From Novispirillum itersonii subsp. itersonii ATCC 12639 (GTDB lineage: Bacteria > Pseudomonadota > Alphaproteobacteria > Rhodospirillales > Rhodospirillaceae), in assembly GCF_000381985.1 (NCBI RefSeq), contig NZ_KB907343.1:124001-188000 (forward strand): a stretch of 64,000 nt of DNA, read 5' to 3'. The notes beneath the pieces were generated by a model that saw nothing but the letters and a program-made list of their open reading frames with translations, was not told the origin of the DNA and did not search any database. Of the stretch, positions 46,521 through 54,308 are shown in pieces; position 1 is the stretch's first letter, and each line of letters starts with the position of its first letter. A program made the translations under genes and the position numbers.

Positions 46521-46582
46521 CCCGGACCTTTTAGCGAATTTTTTTACCGTGGCCGCAAGCCGGTCGCAAATCACCACGGGTA
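46521..46582 (-). ncRNA. SAM-II (SAM-alpha) riboswitch aptamer
   Basis: The class is known in front of met genes in alphaproteobacteria. On the minus strand P1 is CCGTGG (46579-46574) with CCACGG (46552-46547). L1 starts TGATTTG and contains GACC, which pairs with GGTC (46528-46525) to form the H-type pseudoknot. The conserved CTTGC, GGTAAAA and GCTAAA segments are present. 66 nt before the metZ ATG. Confidence 0.9.
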
Positions 46583-46652
46583 CCGCAGGCAACAGGGCTG
46601 CATCGGGTACACCGTTTTCATAGCGCCGCTTGACGCAGCGTGCAAGCGTTTC

Positions 46653-47579
46653 TCAGCCGGAACATGCCGCCCCGCCCAGCACACAGAATTTGGCACAGTG
46701 CGGATGATTGAGCGGAACATCCGCTGCCGCATCAATCAGACTCGACCCCAGATCAAAACGCAGGTCATAGGGTAGCAGCGTACAGGCAATGACCGACAGA
46801 TGCCCGGCCCCCCGCCGCCGCACCACCATGCGGCTGCTCGCACACATCATCTGATCCGGTGACTTTCCCAGAAGATCCCAGCAGGCGGTGGAGATTTCCG
46901 GCACCGGCTGCGTTTCATCCATTTCGGGGAACAGCACCAGAGCCCGACGGTCCTGCACATCCAACGGAATCCCCATCTGCTGGCAAAGGGCAGCGAACCC
47001 GGATCGCACCTGTGTTTCCGTTTCCCCGGCGGGCATCCGACAGGCCAGAGCCAGACGGACCCCAGCCTTTGCCAGCCCCGTCAGCCCCCACACCGCGGGC
47101 TGCCAGCTGCCCGGCCCGCGAACTGCCTCGTGCCCCGCCTGCGTATAATGGTCCAGCGACACCCGCAGGGTCAGTTGACCCGCATACTGTTTTGCCAGCG
47201 CGGTCACTCCGGCCAGATGATGGTGCAGGGGCTTCATCGCGTTGGTCAGCACCAACACCCGACAGCCTGTTTCCAGCGCCATTCTCAAAAGATGGATGAT
47301 CTGCGGATGCATGAAGGGCTCTCCGCCGGTGAAACCGATCTCCTCCAGCGGTTTTCCGGCCCCAGCCGCCTGCGTCAGGCAGACCACCAGATCCTCTGGC
47401 GGGAACCAGACGAGGCGGTCATTCCGAGGACTGGACTCGATGTAACAGCCGGTGCAGGTGATATTGCACAAGGTGCCGGTGTTGACCCACAGGGTGCGCA
47501 GGGCCGACAGCCGGACCGACGCCCGTGGCGCACCGGTCAGTGTCCACTGTGGATCCTGAAATTTACCGGCAGTGCCCAC
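46653..47579 (-). CDS. Radical SAM protein of unknown substrate
   Basis: 308 aa. CX3CX2C cluster motif at Cys38, Cys42 and Cys45 (TLCNITCTGCYIE), followed by GFTGGEPFMHP in the second strand. Eight other Cys residues, five of them in the last 60 (MMCASSR, IACTL, HCAKFCVLGGAACS), may bind an auxiliary cluster of a short kind. The family is broad; partial similarity to nitrogen- or peptide-modifying radical SAM proteins does not fix a function. Precedes metZ, but the riboswitch region between argues against one simple operon. Confidence 0.82.
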   Translation of the reverse strand: MGTAGKFQDPQWTLTGAPRASVRLSALRTLWVNTGTLCNITCTGCYIESSPRNDRLVWFPPEDLVVCLTQAAGAGKPLEEIGFTGGEPFMHPQIIHLLRMALETGCRVLVLTNAMKPLHHHLAGVTALAKQYAGQLTLRVSLDHYTQAGHEAVRGPGSWQPAVWGLTGLAKAGVRLALACRMPAGETETQVRSGFAALCQQMGIPLDVQDRRALVLFPEMDETQPVPEISTACWDLLGKSPDQMMCASSRMVVRRRGAGHLSVIACTLLPYDLRFDLGSSLIDAAADVPLNHPHCAKFCVLGGAACSG

Positions 47580-47762
47580 GGCAGCCCCCTTTGCTTTGGT
47601 GATGACAGCAGAAAAGCTGCTGCGATCGTAAGCGGTTGCCTGCCAGAAGGCGATTCACCATCCCGTGAGGGAACAGAATGAAAAGGCACTTGCAAAGGCG
47701 GAAAAGCCCCCCTATAAAGAGCCTCCCTGACGGAGACGACTTTTCCTCCGCCAGCGCCCGGC

Positions 47763-47836
47763 GCGGGTGTAGCTCAATGGTAGAGCAGAAGCTTCCCAAG
47801 CTTACGACGAGGGTTCGATTCCCTTCACCCGCTCCA
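47763..47836 (+). tRNA. tRNA-Gly (anticodon CCC)
   Basis: 74 nt including CCA. Acceptor stem GCGGGTG / CACCCGC, anticodon loop TTCCCAA (CCC), T-loop GGTTCGATTCC. It lies immediately left of an AT-rich accessory patch, as expected for an integration site. Confidence 0.95.
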
Positions 47837-47972
47837 AAACCTCTTCAATAAAATCAAAAACTTACAACTAATCGAAAGATTGGTGGCGCTTGTCGCTTAG
47901 GGTTTTGTAAGGCTCCTGTAAGTCTGCGGACAGGACGCGCCGGAATGAGACTCCCGACGCATCCAATCAGGC

Positions 47973-48152
47973 TCATTCTCCGCCGTCTACCCAAGCTTCA
48001 AGATCTTCTTGGGTATAGAGGATAACACGGCCTCCGGGCTTCCTGAACTTCGGCCCCTTCCCCTGACACGCCCAGTTGGCAAGAGTCTTCGGCTGGACAT
48101 GCAGAAAGGCGGCTGCCTGTTCACGGTTGAGATATCGCGGCTGAACTTCCAT
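47973..48152 (-). CDS. Excisionase / AlpA-like helix-turn-helix protein
   Basis: 59 aa, start ATG 48152 (MEVQPRYLNREQAAAF). The winged-helix pattern NREQAAAFLHVQPKTLANWA, then GPKFRKPGGRVILYTQEDLEAWV, is that of the HTH_17 excisionase family used by integrating elements. It lies 136 bp from tRNA-Gly and 32 bp from the IS left end. No integrase gene is visible, so it is likely a remnant. Confidence 0.85.
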   Translation of the reverse strand: MEVQPRYLNREQAAAFLHVQPKTLANWACQGKGPKFRKPGGRVILYTQEDLEAWVDGGE

Positions 48153-48184
48153 CTGGGTCTCCAGAAAATGAAAAAGCCCGCTCA

Positions 48185-48213
48185 CTGGACTTGCCCGGAA
48201 AGAATGGAGAGCG
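48185..48213 (+). repeat. IS left inverted repeat
   Basis: 29-bp terminal repeat CTGGACTTGCCCGGAAAGAA and onward. Pairs with the right end (28 of 29 positions). Confidence 0.9.
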
Positions 48214-48244
48214 TGCAAGCTAACCTTGCACGAAGGACACTCAG

Positions 48245-48535
48245 ATGACGGGTTTGGGGATGAGGAAATTCACCGAGGATTTCAAACGCGAGGCGGTGCG
48301 TCTGGTTCAAACCAGCGGCCGGACCATCGAGCAGGTGGCGGACGACCTTGGGAGCGGGCGTTCGACGTTGGGCAAGTGGCTTGCCAAGCATCGTGATGCG
48401 GATTTGGCTGCGGGTCCGCACGAAGACACAGCCAAGGAACTGGCTCGGCTGCGCAAGGAAAATGAAATTCTGCGTGCCGAACGAGAATTACTAAAAAAAG
48501 CTGCGGCCTTCTTCGCCAGGGAAACAAGTCGATGA
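48245..48535 (+). CDS. IS3-family transposase OrfA
   Basis: 96 aa: a helix-turn-helix of the transposase_8 kind (KFTEDFKREAVRLVQTSG, then IEQVADDLGSGRSTLGKWL), followed by a leucine-zipper-like coiled coil (AKELARLRKENEILRAEREL). GAAGGA lies seven bases before the ATG. Overlaps orfB by 4 bp. Confidence 0.94.
   Translation: MTGLGMRKFTEDFKREAVRLVQTSGRTIEQVADDLGSGRSTLGKWLAKHRDADLAAGPHEDTAKELARLRKENEILRAERELLKKAAAFFARETSR
48491..48500 (+). promoter_or_regulatory. Programmed -1 frameshift site of the IS
   Basis: Slippery CTAAAAAAAG (seven A at 48493-48499). A -1 shift would join orfA to the orfB frame as ...KKSCGLLRQGNKSM..., the usual OrfAB fusion route in IS3 elements. Confidence 0.7.
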
Positions 48536-49393
48536 TTTTCCGGCACATCGACGGTGCGAAGAAGGCCGACCTGTGCTTGGCCCGGACATGCGGCCTGTTT
48601 GGGGAGAGCACCAGCGGCTATTACGCCTGGAAAGGATGCAATCCCAGCCGTCGCCAGTTGGACGACATGGTGCTGCTGGCCCATATCCGCAGCCAGTTTC
48701 GCCTGTCGCATGAAACTTACGGCTCTCCCCGCATGACAGTGGAATTGCGCGAAGATGGGATCGCTGTCGGGCGGCATCGCGTCGCCCGGCTGATGCGTGA
48801 GAACGGTCTGAACGCCGTGCAAAGGCGTCGGTTCAAGAAAACCACCGACAGTGCCGACGACGACCCCGTCGCCCCCAACGTGCTGGATCGGGATTTCGCC
48901 GCTGATGGCCCCGACCAGAAATGGGGAGCCGACATTTCCTCTATCTGGACGGCGGAAGGCTGGCTGTATCTGGCGATCGTCGTCGACCTGTTCTCGCGGC
49001 GTATCGTCGGCTGGGCCACCAGTGACCGCATGAAGAAGGACCTCACCTTGACCGCCCTGAAACGGGCCTTGGCCACGCGTCAACCGCCGCGGGGCCTTAT
49101 CCATCATTCCGACCGTGGCAGCCAATATTGCTCGGGCGACTATCGGAAGCTCTTTGCCGACTACAAGATCGTCGCCTCCATGATGCGGAAAAGGGAACTG
49201 TTACGACAATGCCATGGTCGAAACCGTGTTCAAGGCCATCAAATCCGAGATGATCAGGCGCACCATCTGGCAATCACGCTGCCAGGCCGATAACGCCATT
49301 GGCCGCTATATCGACGGATTCTATAATCCCGTCAGGCGACATTCTGCCCTGGGATACAAAAGCCCATGCCGCTTCGAGGTCGAAGCCGCATAA
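48532..49393 (+). pseudogene. IS3-family transposase OrfB, frameshifted
   Basis: Integrase-core transposase. The ORF stops at 49293, but homology-like coding continues in another frame to TAA 49391-49393, with 286 aa if corrected. The break is at the GCGGAAAAGGG run around 49186-49196, where one base is extra: downstream reads GNCYDNAMVETVFKAIKSEM. The first two catalytic Asp residues (DQKWGADIS, HHSDRGSQY) precede the break, and the Glu (AMVETVF) follows it, so the uninterrupted protein lacks a full DDE triad. Confidence 0.92.
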
Positions 49394-49402
49394 TCGGAGA
49401 AA

Positions 49403-49431
49403 CGCTCTCCACTCTTTCCGGGCAAGTCCAG
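49403..49431 (+). repeat. IS right inverted repeat
   Basis: 29-bp inverted copy of the left end, ending CCGGGCAAGTCCAG. Confidence 0.9.
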
Positions 49432-49465
49432 TTCAGCGTGGGATGATAACAGAAGGGCGGGGTAG

Positions 49466-49798
49466 ATGGCTCTAAGCGTCGAAGTGCAAGGCTATTGGGA
49501 ACACCACGGCGCTTGCCTGTGGAAGATGGAAGCCCCTTGGTGGAAATACGAGGATTTCTACCGGAATCCGCGTTCTGTCTTCTGCGGGCCGAACTCGAGT
49601 TACAATGACCGCGAAATGTGGTTGACCTTGACGGAAGCTCAAGACTGTCATCGACGCTACCTGCCTTATGTCCTAACAAGCGTAAAGTATTGGGAAGACC
49701 GTTGCCAGCAGCTTGGCGAAAGTCTGGAATCACTGAAACGAAAGGGGTGGTTCCACCGCGAAGGCGTCGTGCGTATTCTGGTCTTTGAATTTCCGTGA
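49466..49798 (+). CDS. Orphan 110-aa protein in the accessory patch
   Basis: Unrecognised soluble protein, rich in Trp, Tyr and Glu (WEHHGACLWKMEAPWWKYED near the N-terminus). Base use is less GC-biased than its neighbours, which supports transfer together with the excisionase-like gene. Only 35 bp separate it from the IS right end, so its original upstream region may have been displaced by the IS. No partner gene remains. Confidence 0.55.
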   Translation: MALSVEVQGYWEHHGACLWKMEAPWWKYEDFYRNPRSVFCGPNSSYNDREMWLTLTEAQDCHRRYLPYVLTSVKYWEDRCQQLGESLESLKRKGWFHREGVVRILVFEFP

Positions 49799-49925
49799 GA
49801 ACCAGCTTGAAGATGCTGACCGGTCGGGTCGATCTCTAAGATCCTGAAAACAGCCCTGAAACGCTTTTGGCGGCGGGCTATCCGCTGGAACAGCCTGCCG
49901 CACGTAAATCATCTGCTTTCCGCCG

Positions 49926-50672
49926 TTACACCATACCGCCATTGCTCCGCAGGGTCTGGCCGTTGATCCAGCCGCCATCCGGGCCGGACAGAAACGCCAC
50001 TGCCGCCGCGATATCTTCCGGTGTGCCCAGCCGCTCCAACGGTGGCAGCTTGGCAAGGCGGTCAATCAGTTCCGGTGATTTCCCCTTCAGGAACAGATCG
50101 GTGGCCGTCGGGCCCGGGGCAACGGCATTCACGGTGATCCCCCGGCCCCGCAGCTCTTTTGACAGAATGGCCGTCAGGGTTTCCACCGCCGCCTTGGTCG
50201 CCGCATAGACCCCATAGGTTTCAAGCTTCAGCCCGACCACCGAGGTGGACAGGGTGATGATCCGCCCCCCGGTACGGACCCGGTTTCCCGCTTCGCGCAG
50301 AACATTGAAGGTGCCTTTCAGGTTAACCGCAACCTGCCGGTCAAACAGCGTATCATCCGATTCGGTCAGTGGGGCCTGCATCAGGATCCCGGCAGCATTA
50401 ACCACCACATCCACCCCACCAAACCGCTGTTCGGCCTGCCCGAACAGCGCCCGGACCGCAGCCGGGTCGGCAACGTCCCCCTGCACCGCCTCCGCCGTGC
50501 CCCCAGCCCAGACGATCCCCCGGACCACCTCCTCCGCCAGGGCGGTGTTTCCGGCGTAATTCACCATGACCGCAAAACCATCCCGGGCCAGCCGGGTGGC
50601 CACGGCCGCCCCGATCCCACGGGATGCCCCGGTCACCAGCGCCACCCGCTTCTGTCTCATCTCCGTCATCAT
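49926..50672 (-). CDS. Short-chain dehydrogenase/reductase
   Basis: 248 aa. Classical SDR with cofactor loop VTGASRGIGAAV, NAAG, catalytic Tyr and Lys in YGVYAATKAAVE, and PGPTATD. The substrate is unknown; quinone/aldehyde or 3-oxoacyl reductases look alike. Start 50672 (a second ATG follows at once). Divergent from a LysR gene that probably controls it. Confidence 0.92.
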   Translation of the reverse strand: MMTEMRQKRVALVTGASRGIGAAVATRLARDGFAVMVNYAGNTALAEEVVRGIVWAGGTAEAVQGDVADPAAVRALFGQAEQRFGGVDVVVNAAGILMQAPLTESDDTLFDRQVAVNLKGTFNVLREAGNRVRTGGRIITLSTSVVGLKLETYGVYAATKAAVETLTAILSKELRGRGITVNAVAPGPTATDLFLKGKSPELIDRLAKLPPLERLGTPEDIAAAVAFLSGPDGGWINGQTLRSNGGMV

Positions 50673-50805
50673 CGCTGATCCTGTTTCTGTGCCCCATGCT
50701 GTCCGGGGCCCGCTGTGAACAGGATCATGCCACTTGCCCATGCACGGATAATCAGCCGATAATCGCGATCACTTTCCGAAAAATACTAACAATAGAGAGA
50801 GCCTG

Positions 50806-51738
50806 ATGGACCGGTTCGAGGCGATGCGGGTTTTTATCCGGGTACTGGAACGGCGCAGTTTCACCCGCGCGGCGGAAGACCTTGGGCTGCCCCGCTCCAC
50901 CGTGACCGATTCCATCAAACAGACCGAGGCCCGGCTGGGGATCCGGCTGTTACAACGCACCACCCGGCATGTCGCCCCGACGCTGGATGGCGAAGCCTAT
51001 TACCAGCGCTGCCTGTCTATTCTCGCCGATGTCGAAGACGCTGAAAGCGCCTTTTCCGGGGCAACGCCGAAAGGGGTGCTGCGGATTGATGTACAGGGCA
51101 AGCTGGCCCGCCATTTTGTACTGCCGCACCTGAAGGATTTTCTGCGCTGCCATCCCGGCCTCGACATCCGGATGAGCGAGGGTGACCGTCTTGTCGATCT
51201 GGTGCAGGAAGGCTTTGACTGCGTGTTACGGGTCGGCACCCCACAGGACAGTGACCTGATCATCCGCCAAGTGACTCTGCTGCCACAGGTCACGCTCGCC
51301 AGCCCGGACTATCTGGCGGAGTACGGAACCCCGCTGCACCCAGATGACCTGCTGAACGGCAGTCACCGGATGGTTGGCTTCCGCTCTTCCGCCACCGGAT
51401 CAACCTTGCCGCTGGAATTCAGCGTTGCCGGAACTCTGCGCCCCCTGATGCTGCCGGTGTCGCTGTCGGTGAATGCGGCAGAGAGTTACTCTGCGGCTGC
51501 CGTTCACGGCTTTGGGCTGGTACAGATCCCCCGCTATCACGGCGATCTTCTGCTGGCCGCCGGGGCGGTCCGGGCTGTTCTGCCGGACTATCCCCCACCG
51601 CCGATGCCGGTGTCAGTGCTGTACCCTCGCAGCCGTCAGCTCTCCCCCCGGCTGCGGGTGTTCATCGACTGGCTGACCGGCGTTTTTAACAGCCCGCCTG
51701 CTGCTTCAGGGAGGAGCGGAAGCGGGCATCTTTTTTGA
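50806..51738 (+). CDS. LysR-family transcriptional regulator
   Basis: 310 aa. N-terminal winged helix (FIRVLERRSFTRAAEDLGLPRSTVTDSIK) and C-terminal effector-binding domain typical of the AaeR/CrgA-type group. Divergent from the SDR gene with 133 bp between. Its last 53 bp overlap the convergent GIY-YIG gene. Confidence 0.94.
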   Translation: MDRFEAMRVFIRVLERRSFTRAAEDLGLPRSTVTDSIKQTEARLGIRLLQRTTRHVAPTLDGEAYYQRCLSILADVEDAESAFSGATPKGVLRIDVQGKLARHFVLPHLKDFLRCHPGLDIRMSEGDRLVDLVQEGFDCVLRVGTPQDSDLIIRQVTLLPQVTLASPDYLAEYGTPLHPDDLLNGSHRMVGFRSSATGSTLPLEFSVAGTLRPLMLPVSLSVNAAESYSAAAVHGFGLVQIPRYHGDLLLAAGAVRAVLPDYPPPPMPVSVLYPRSRQLSPRLRVFIDWLTGVFNSPPAASGRSGSGHLF

Positions 51739-51958
51739 TCCTCAGCTCGCGCCGCAGGGCATCGCCATGCGGTAGCGGCCCTTCCTGATGGATCAGCCGC
51801 CACGGCCCCCGCCCCCGCGTAAACCGCGCCCCTGCCCCGGCATTATGCTGGGTCAGGCGGCGGGCCACGTCGGTACTGATACCGGTGTAGCTGATCCCCC
51901 GGTCATTCAGCAGTACATAAACAAACCATCCGGTATCGGGCTGTGCCGTATCGGTCAC
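51686..51958 (-). CDS. GIY-YIG domain protein (UPF0213-like)
   Basis: 90 aa. GIY-YIG nuclease-like fold: VYVLLNDRGISYTGISTDVARRLTQHN, then RGRGPWRLIHQEG. The family consists of small single-domain proteins of unclear function. GTG start at 51958 overlaps the lipocalin stop (GTGA). 3' end overlaps lysR by 53 bp. Confidence 0.9.
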   Translation of the reverse strand: MTDTAQPDTGWFVYVLLNDRGISYTGISTDVARRLTQHNAGAGARFTRGRGPWRLIHQEGPLPHGDALRRELRIKKDARFRSSLKQQAGC

Positions 51959-52527
51959 GGTACGGAGACTTCCAGCCGTGTCAGGTCATACCCCTTCGCC
52001 TTCAGCCGCTCCAGAAGCGCCTGATACGCCACCGGATCCGGAACCGGAGTCCGTGACAGAACCCACAGGTATTCCCGCCGTGGCTCGCTGACGGCGGCAA
52101 GGGTATAGGCCTCGTCGAGATCAACAATCCAGTAGTCGCCCCACACCATCGGCAGCCACGACAGCCACGCCGGGGCAAACCGCACCTCCAGCACGGCCGG
52201 AGACGGAGAGCCCACCTGCCGGGCGACGCCGACCGCCTCCTGCATCACTCCATCGGCCCGGACACAGCGGTTGGTCACCGTCACCCGGCCATCGGTCTGC
52301 AGATCATAGGTGGCAAAGGTGCCCCGTGCGCATTCACGCTGAAAGCGGTTGGGATATTTTGCGGCCTCATACCACACACCCATGTAGCGCGGCACATCCA
52401 GCGCCGGAACCGGAGTAACCGGAGGAACAGAATCTGCCGCCCAACCGGTGGCCACCGGCATCATCAGCCCGATCCCGAGCGCCAGAGCGGTCAGCGCACG
52501 CCGTGCCCCGCGTCGTCCTGCCTGCAT
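51955..52527 (-). CDS. Bacterial lipocalin (Blc-like), exported
   Basis: 190 aa. Signal peptide (to about TGWAA, residue 31) without a lipobox, so probably periplasmic rather than a lipoprotein. Lipocalin motif RYMGVWYEAAKYPN, and GDYWIVDLDEAYTLAAV with a barrel strand, then YLWVLSRTP. Likely binds a hydrophobic ligand at the envelope. GGAGG before ATG. Translationally coupled to the GIY-YIG gene. Confidence 0.93.
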   Translation of the reverse strand: MQAGRRGARRALTALALGIGLMMPVATGWAADSVPPVTPVPALDVPRYMGVWYEAAKYPNRFQRECARGTFATYDLQTDGRVTVTNRCVRADGVMQEAVGVARQVGSPSPAVLEVRFAPAWLSWLPMVWGDYWIVDLDEAYTLAAVSEPRREYLWVLSRTPVPDPVAYQALLERLKAKGYDLTRLEVSVP

Positions 52528-52637
52528 GACAAAAATCCTCCTGCAGATATCTGGCAGGAGTCTGGGGAGATGCCTGCCAGATTACCAGAGGCTTGATGCG
52601 TTATTTTTCAACCCCGTACCTCCCGGATCCCGTCTTT

Positions 52638-53264
52638 TCAGGCCGGTTCCAGCTCGCTGTCCCAATACAGGTAATCGCGCCAGCTGGCATGCAGATGATT
52701 GGGGGGGAAGATGCGGCCATATTCCTGCAACTGCCAGCTTGATGGCACCAAAGGCGCGCGGATCAGCGGCATCGCGGCTTCGTCCGGCGTACGGTTGGCT
52801 TTGCGCATATTACAGGGGGCGCAGGCGGCAACCACGTTGCTCCAGCCGGTCAGGCCGCCCCGGGACCGGGGAATAACGTGGTCAAACGTCAGATCATGGG
52901 ATGAAAACCGGTTGCCGCAGTACTGGCAGCGGAACTGATCGCGCAGAAACACATTGTAGCGTGTGAAGGCCGGGCGACGGGCCACCGGCACATAATCCTT
53001 CAGGGCAATCACACTCGGCAGGCGGACCTCATGACGGGGGGAATGGATCACCCGGTCATATTCCGACACCACACTGACCCGGCCCAGAAACACCGCCTTC
53101 ACCGCATCCTGCCACGGCCACAGCGACAGCGGAAAATAACTGAGTGGCCGGAAATCGGCATTCAGAACCAGCGCGGCCAGTGCAGAAGGCGGGGGCGGAC
53201 TTCGCTCCGCCAGTGCCAGTTCTCCCCGCCGCAAAACGGCTTCAGGATCTATCGTTCTCAACAC
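52638..53264 (-). CDS. HNH endonuclease domain protein
   Basis: 208 aa. HNH/McrA-type domain at about residues 108-165: FRCQYCGNRF (zinc Cys pair), DLTFDHVIPRSRGG (catalytic His), WSNVVAACAPCNMRKANRTP (second pair). The N-terminal SRPLSYFPLS-like strand and conserved ALVLNADFRPL match a widely distributed chromosomal HNH family without restriction partner. GTG start at 53264 after GAAAGGGG. Divergent from gluQ. Confidence 0.92.
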   Translation of the reverse strand: MLRTIDPEAVLRRGELALAERSPPPPSALAALVLNADFRPLSYFPLSLWPWQDAVKAVFLGRVSVVSEYDRVIHSPRHEVRLPSVIALKDYVPVARRPAFTRYNVFLRDQFRCQYCGNRFSSHDLTFDHVIPRSRGGLTGWSNVVAACAPCNMRKANRTPDEAAMPLIRAPLVPSSWQLQEYGRIFPPNHLHASWRDYLYWDSELEPA

Positions 53265-53468
53265 AGCGCCCCTTTCACCCTAAGACCAACAGGCCGGTGA
53301 TCCGGAGCCAACCGGTATGACCATCAACCGGATGAAACTCCGCGGTAACGAGGTCAACACACAGAAGAGAGAGTCGAACGATACGGGGTTTCATGGTGCC
53401 TGCGGATACTTTTGTTGTCAAAGTTCCGTTACAGTGCGGCCCTGACCTGACCAAACCCTGAGCCCGCG

Positions 53469-54308
53469 ATGCCAACCGTCACCCGCTTTGCCCCCAGCCC
53501 CACCGGCTATCTGCATCTTGGTCACGCCTATTCCGCCTGTCTCGCGGCCCGGGCTGCCGGGCCGGACGGCACCTTTCTGCTGCGGCTGGAAGACATCGAC
53601 AGCACCCGTTGCACCGAAGACTTCTGTGCGGCGGTGTCGGAAGATCTGCACTGGCTGGGTCTGCGCTGGCCGCAGCCGGTACGGCGGCAGTCGCAGCATC
53701 TGGCCGACTATGCCCATGCCATCTCGGCCCTGACCGATCAGGGCCTGCTGTACCCGTGTTTCTGCACCCGTAAGGAAATTCTGGCTGAAATCGGGGATAT
53801 CCACCGCGCCCCTCATGGGCCGGACGGGCCCCTGTACCCCGGCACCTGCCGTCACCGCAGCCCCGCCGAGCGGGCTGACCGGATTGCCGCCGGAGAAGCC
53901 TATGCCCTGCGGCTGGATATGACGGAAGCCCGGCGGCGGGTCAGCTCCCCGCTGCGCTGGCATGATGCGGAGGCCGGGTGGCAGACCGCAACGCCGGACC
54001 TGTTCGGTGATGTGGTTCTGGCCAGAAAGGACACCCCGACCAGTTATCATCTGGCCGTCACCCTTGATGACGCCCTGCAGGGCGTCACCCTGATCACCCG
54101 GGGAACCGACCTGTTTGCCGCCACCCATATCCACCGGCTGCTGCAGGCCCTGTTTGACCTGCCAGTGCCCGACTACGCCCATCACCCCCTGCTGTGTGGC
54201 CCTGACGGAAAACGCTACGCCAAACGCGACCTGTCCCTGACCCTGCGCGCCCTGCGGGCTGACGGCATCACCCCGGCACAGGTCAGGCTCCGGCTGGGCC
54301 TTTCTTAA
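53469..54308 (+). CDS. gluQ: Glutamyl-Q tRNA(Asp) synthetase
   Basis: 279-aa truncated GluRS paralogue that attaches glutamate to queuosine in tRNA-Asp. HIGH-like HLGHAYSA near residue 17, the KMSKS-like KRYAKRDLS near residue 252, and catalytic-core RFAPSPTGYLHLG. No anticodon-binding domain, as in the family. It adds to the queuosine genes at 27.8 kb. 3' end overlaps xerD by 26 bp. Confidence 0.94.
   Translation: MPTVTRFAPSPTGYLHLGHAYSACLAARAAGPDGTFLLRLEDIDSTRCTEDFCAAVSEDLHWLGLRWPQPVRRQSQHLADYAHAISALTDQGLLYPCFCTRKEILAEIGDIHRAPHGPDGPLYPGTCRHRSPAERADRIAAGEAYALRLDMTEARRRVSSPLRWHDAEAGWQTATPDLFGDVVLARKDTPTSYHLAVTLDDALQGVTLITRGTDLFAATHIHRLLQALFDLPVPDYAHHPLLCGPDGKRYAKRDLSLTLRALRADGITPAQVRLRLGLS

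Larger units (their letters stand above)
48185..49431 (+). mobile_element. IS3-family insertion sequence with frameshifted transposase
   Basis: 1,247 bp. Terminal inverted repeats at 48185-48213 and 49403-49431 (29 bp, one mismatch), starting cTGGACTTGCCCGGAAAGA. It encodes orfA and orfB with an A7G slippery site. Neither flank shows a matching target duplication. A single extra A in orfB (about 49189) makes it probably inactive. Confidence 0.92.

Noticed and set aside
50030-50042. Right attachment site as a copy of the tRNA-Gly 3' end
   Set aside because: Only the last eight to nine bases (CCGCTCCAA) match, which is expected by chance.
51686-53264. GIY-YIG and HNH genes as a homing or restriction system
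   Set aside because: Both are common stand-alone chromosomal families; no methyltransferase, intron or recognition module is adjacent.
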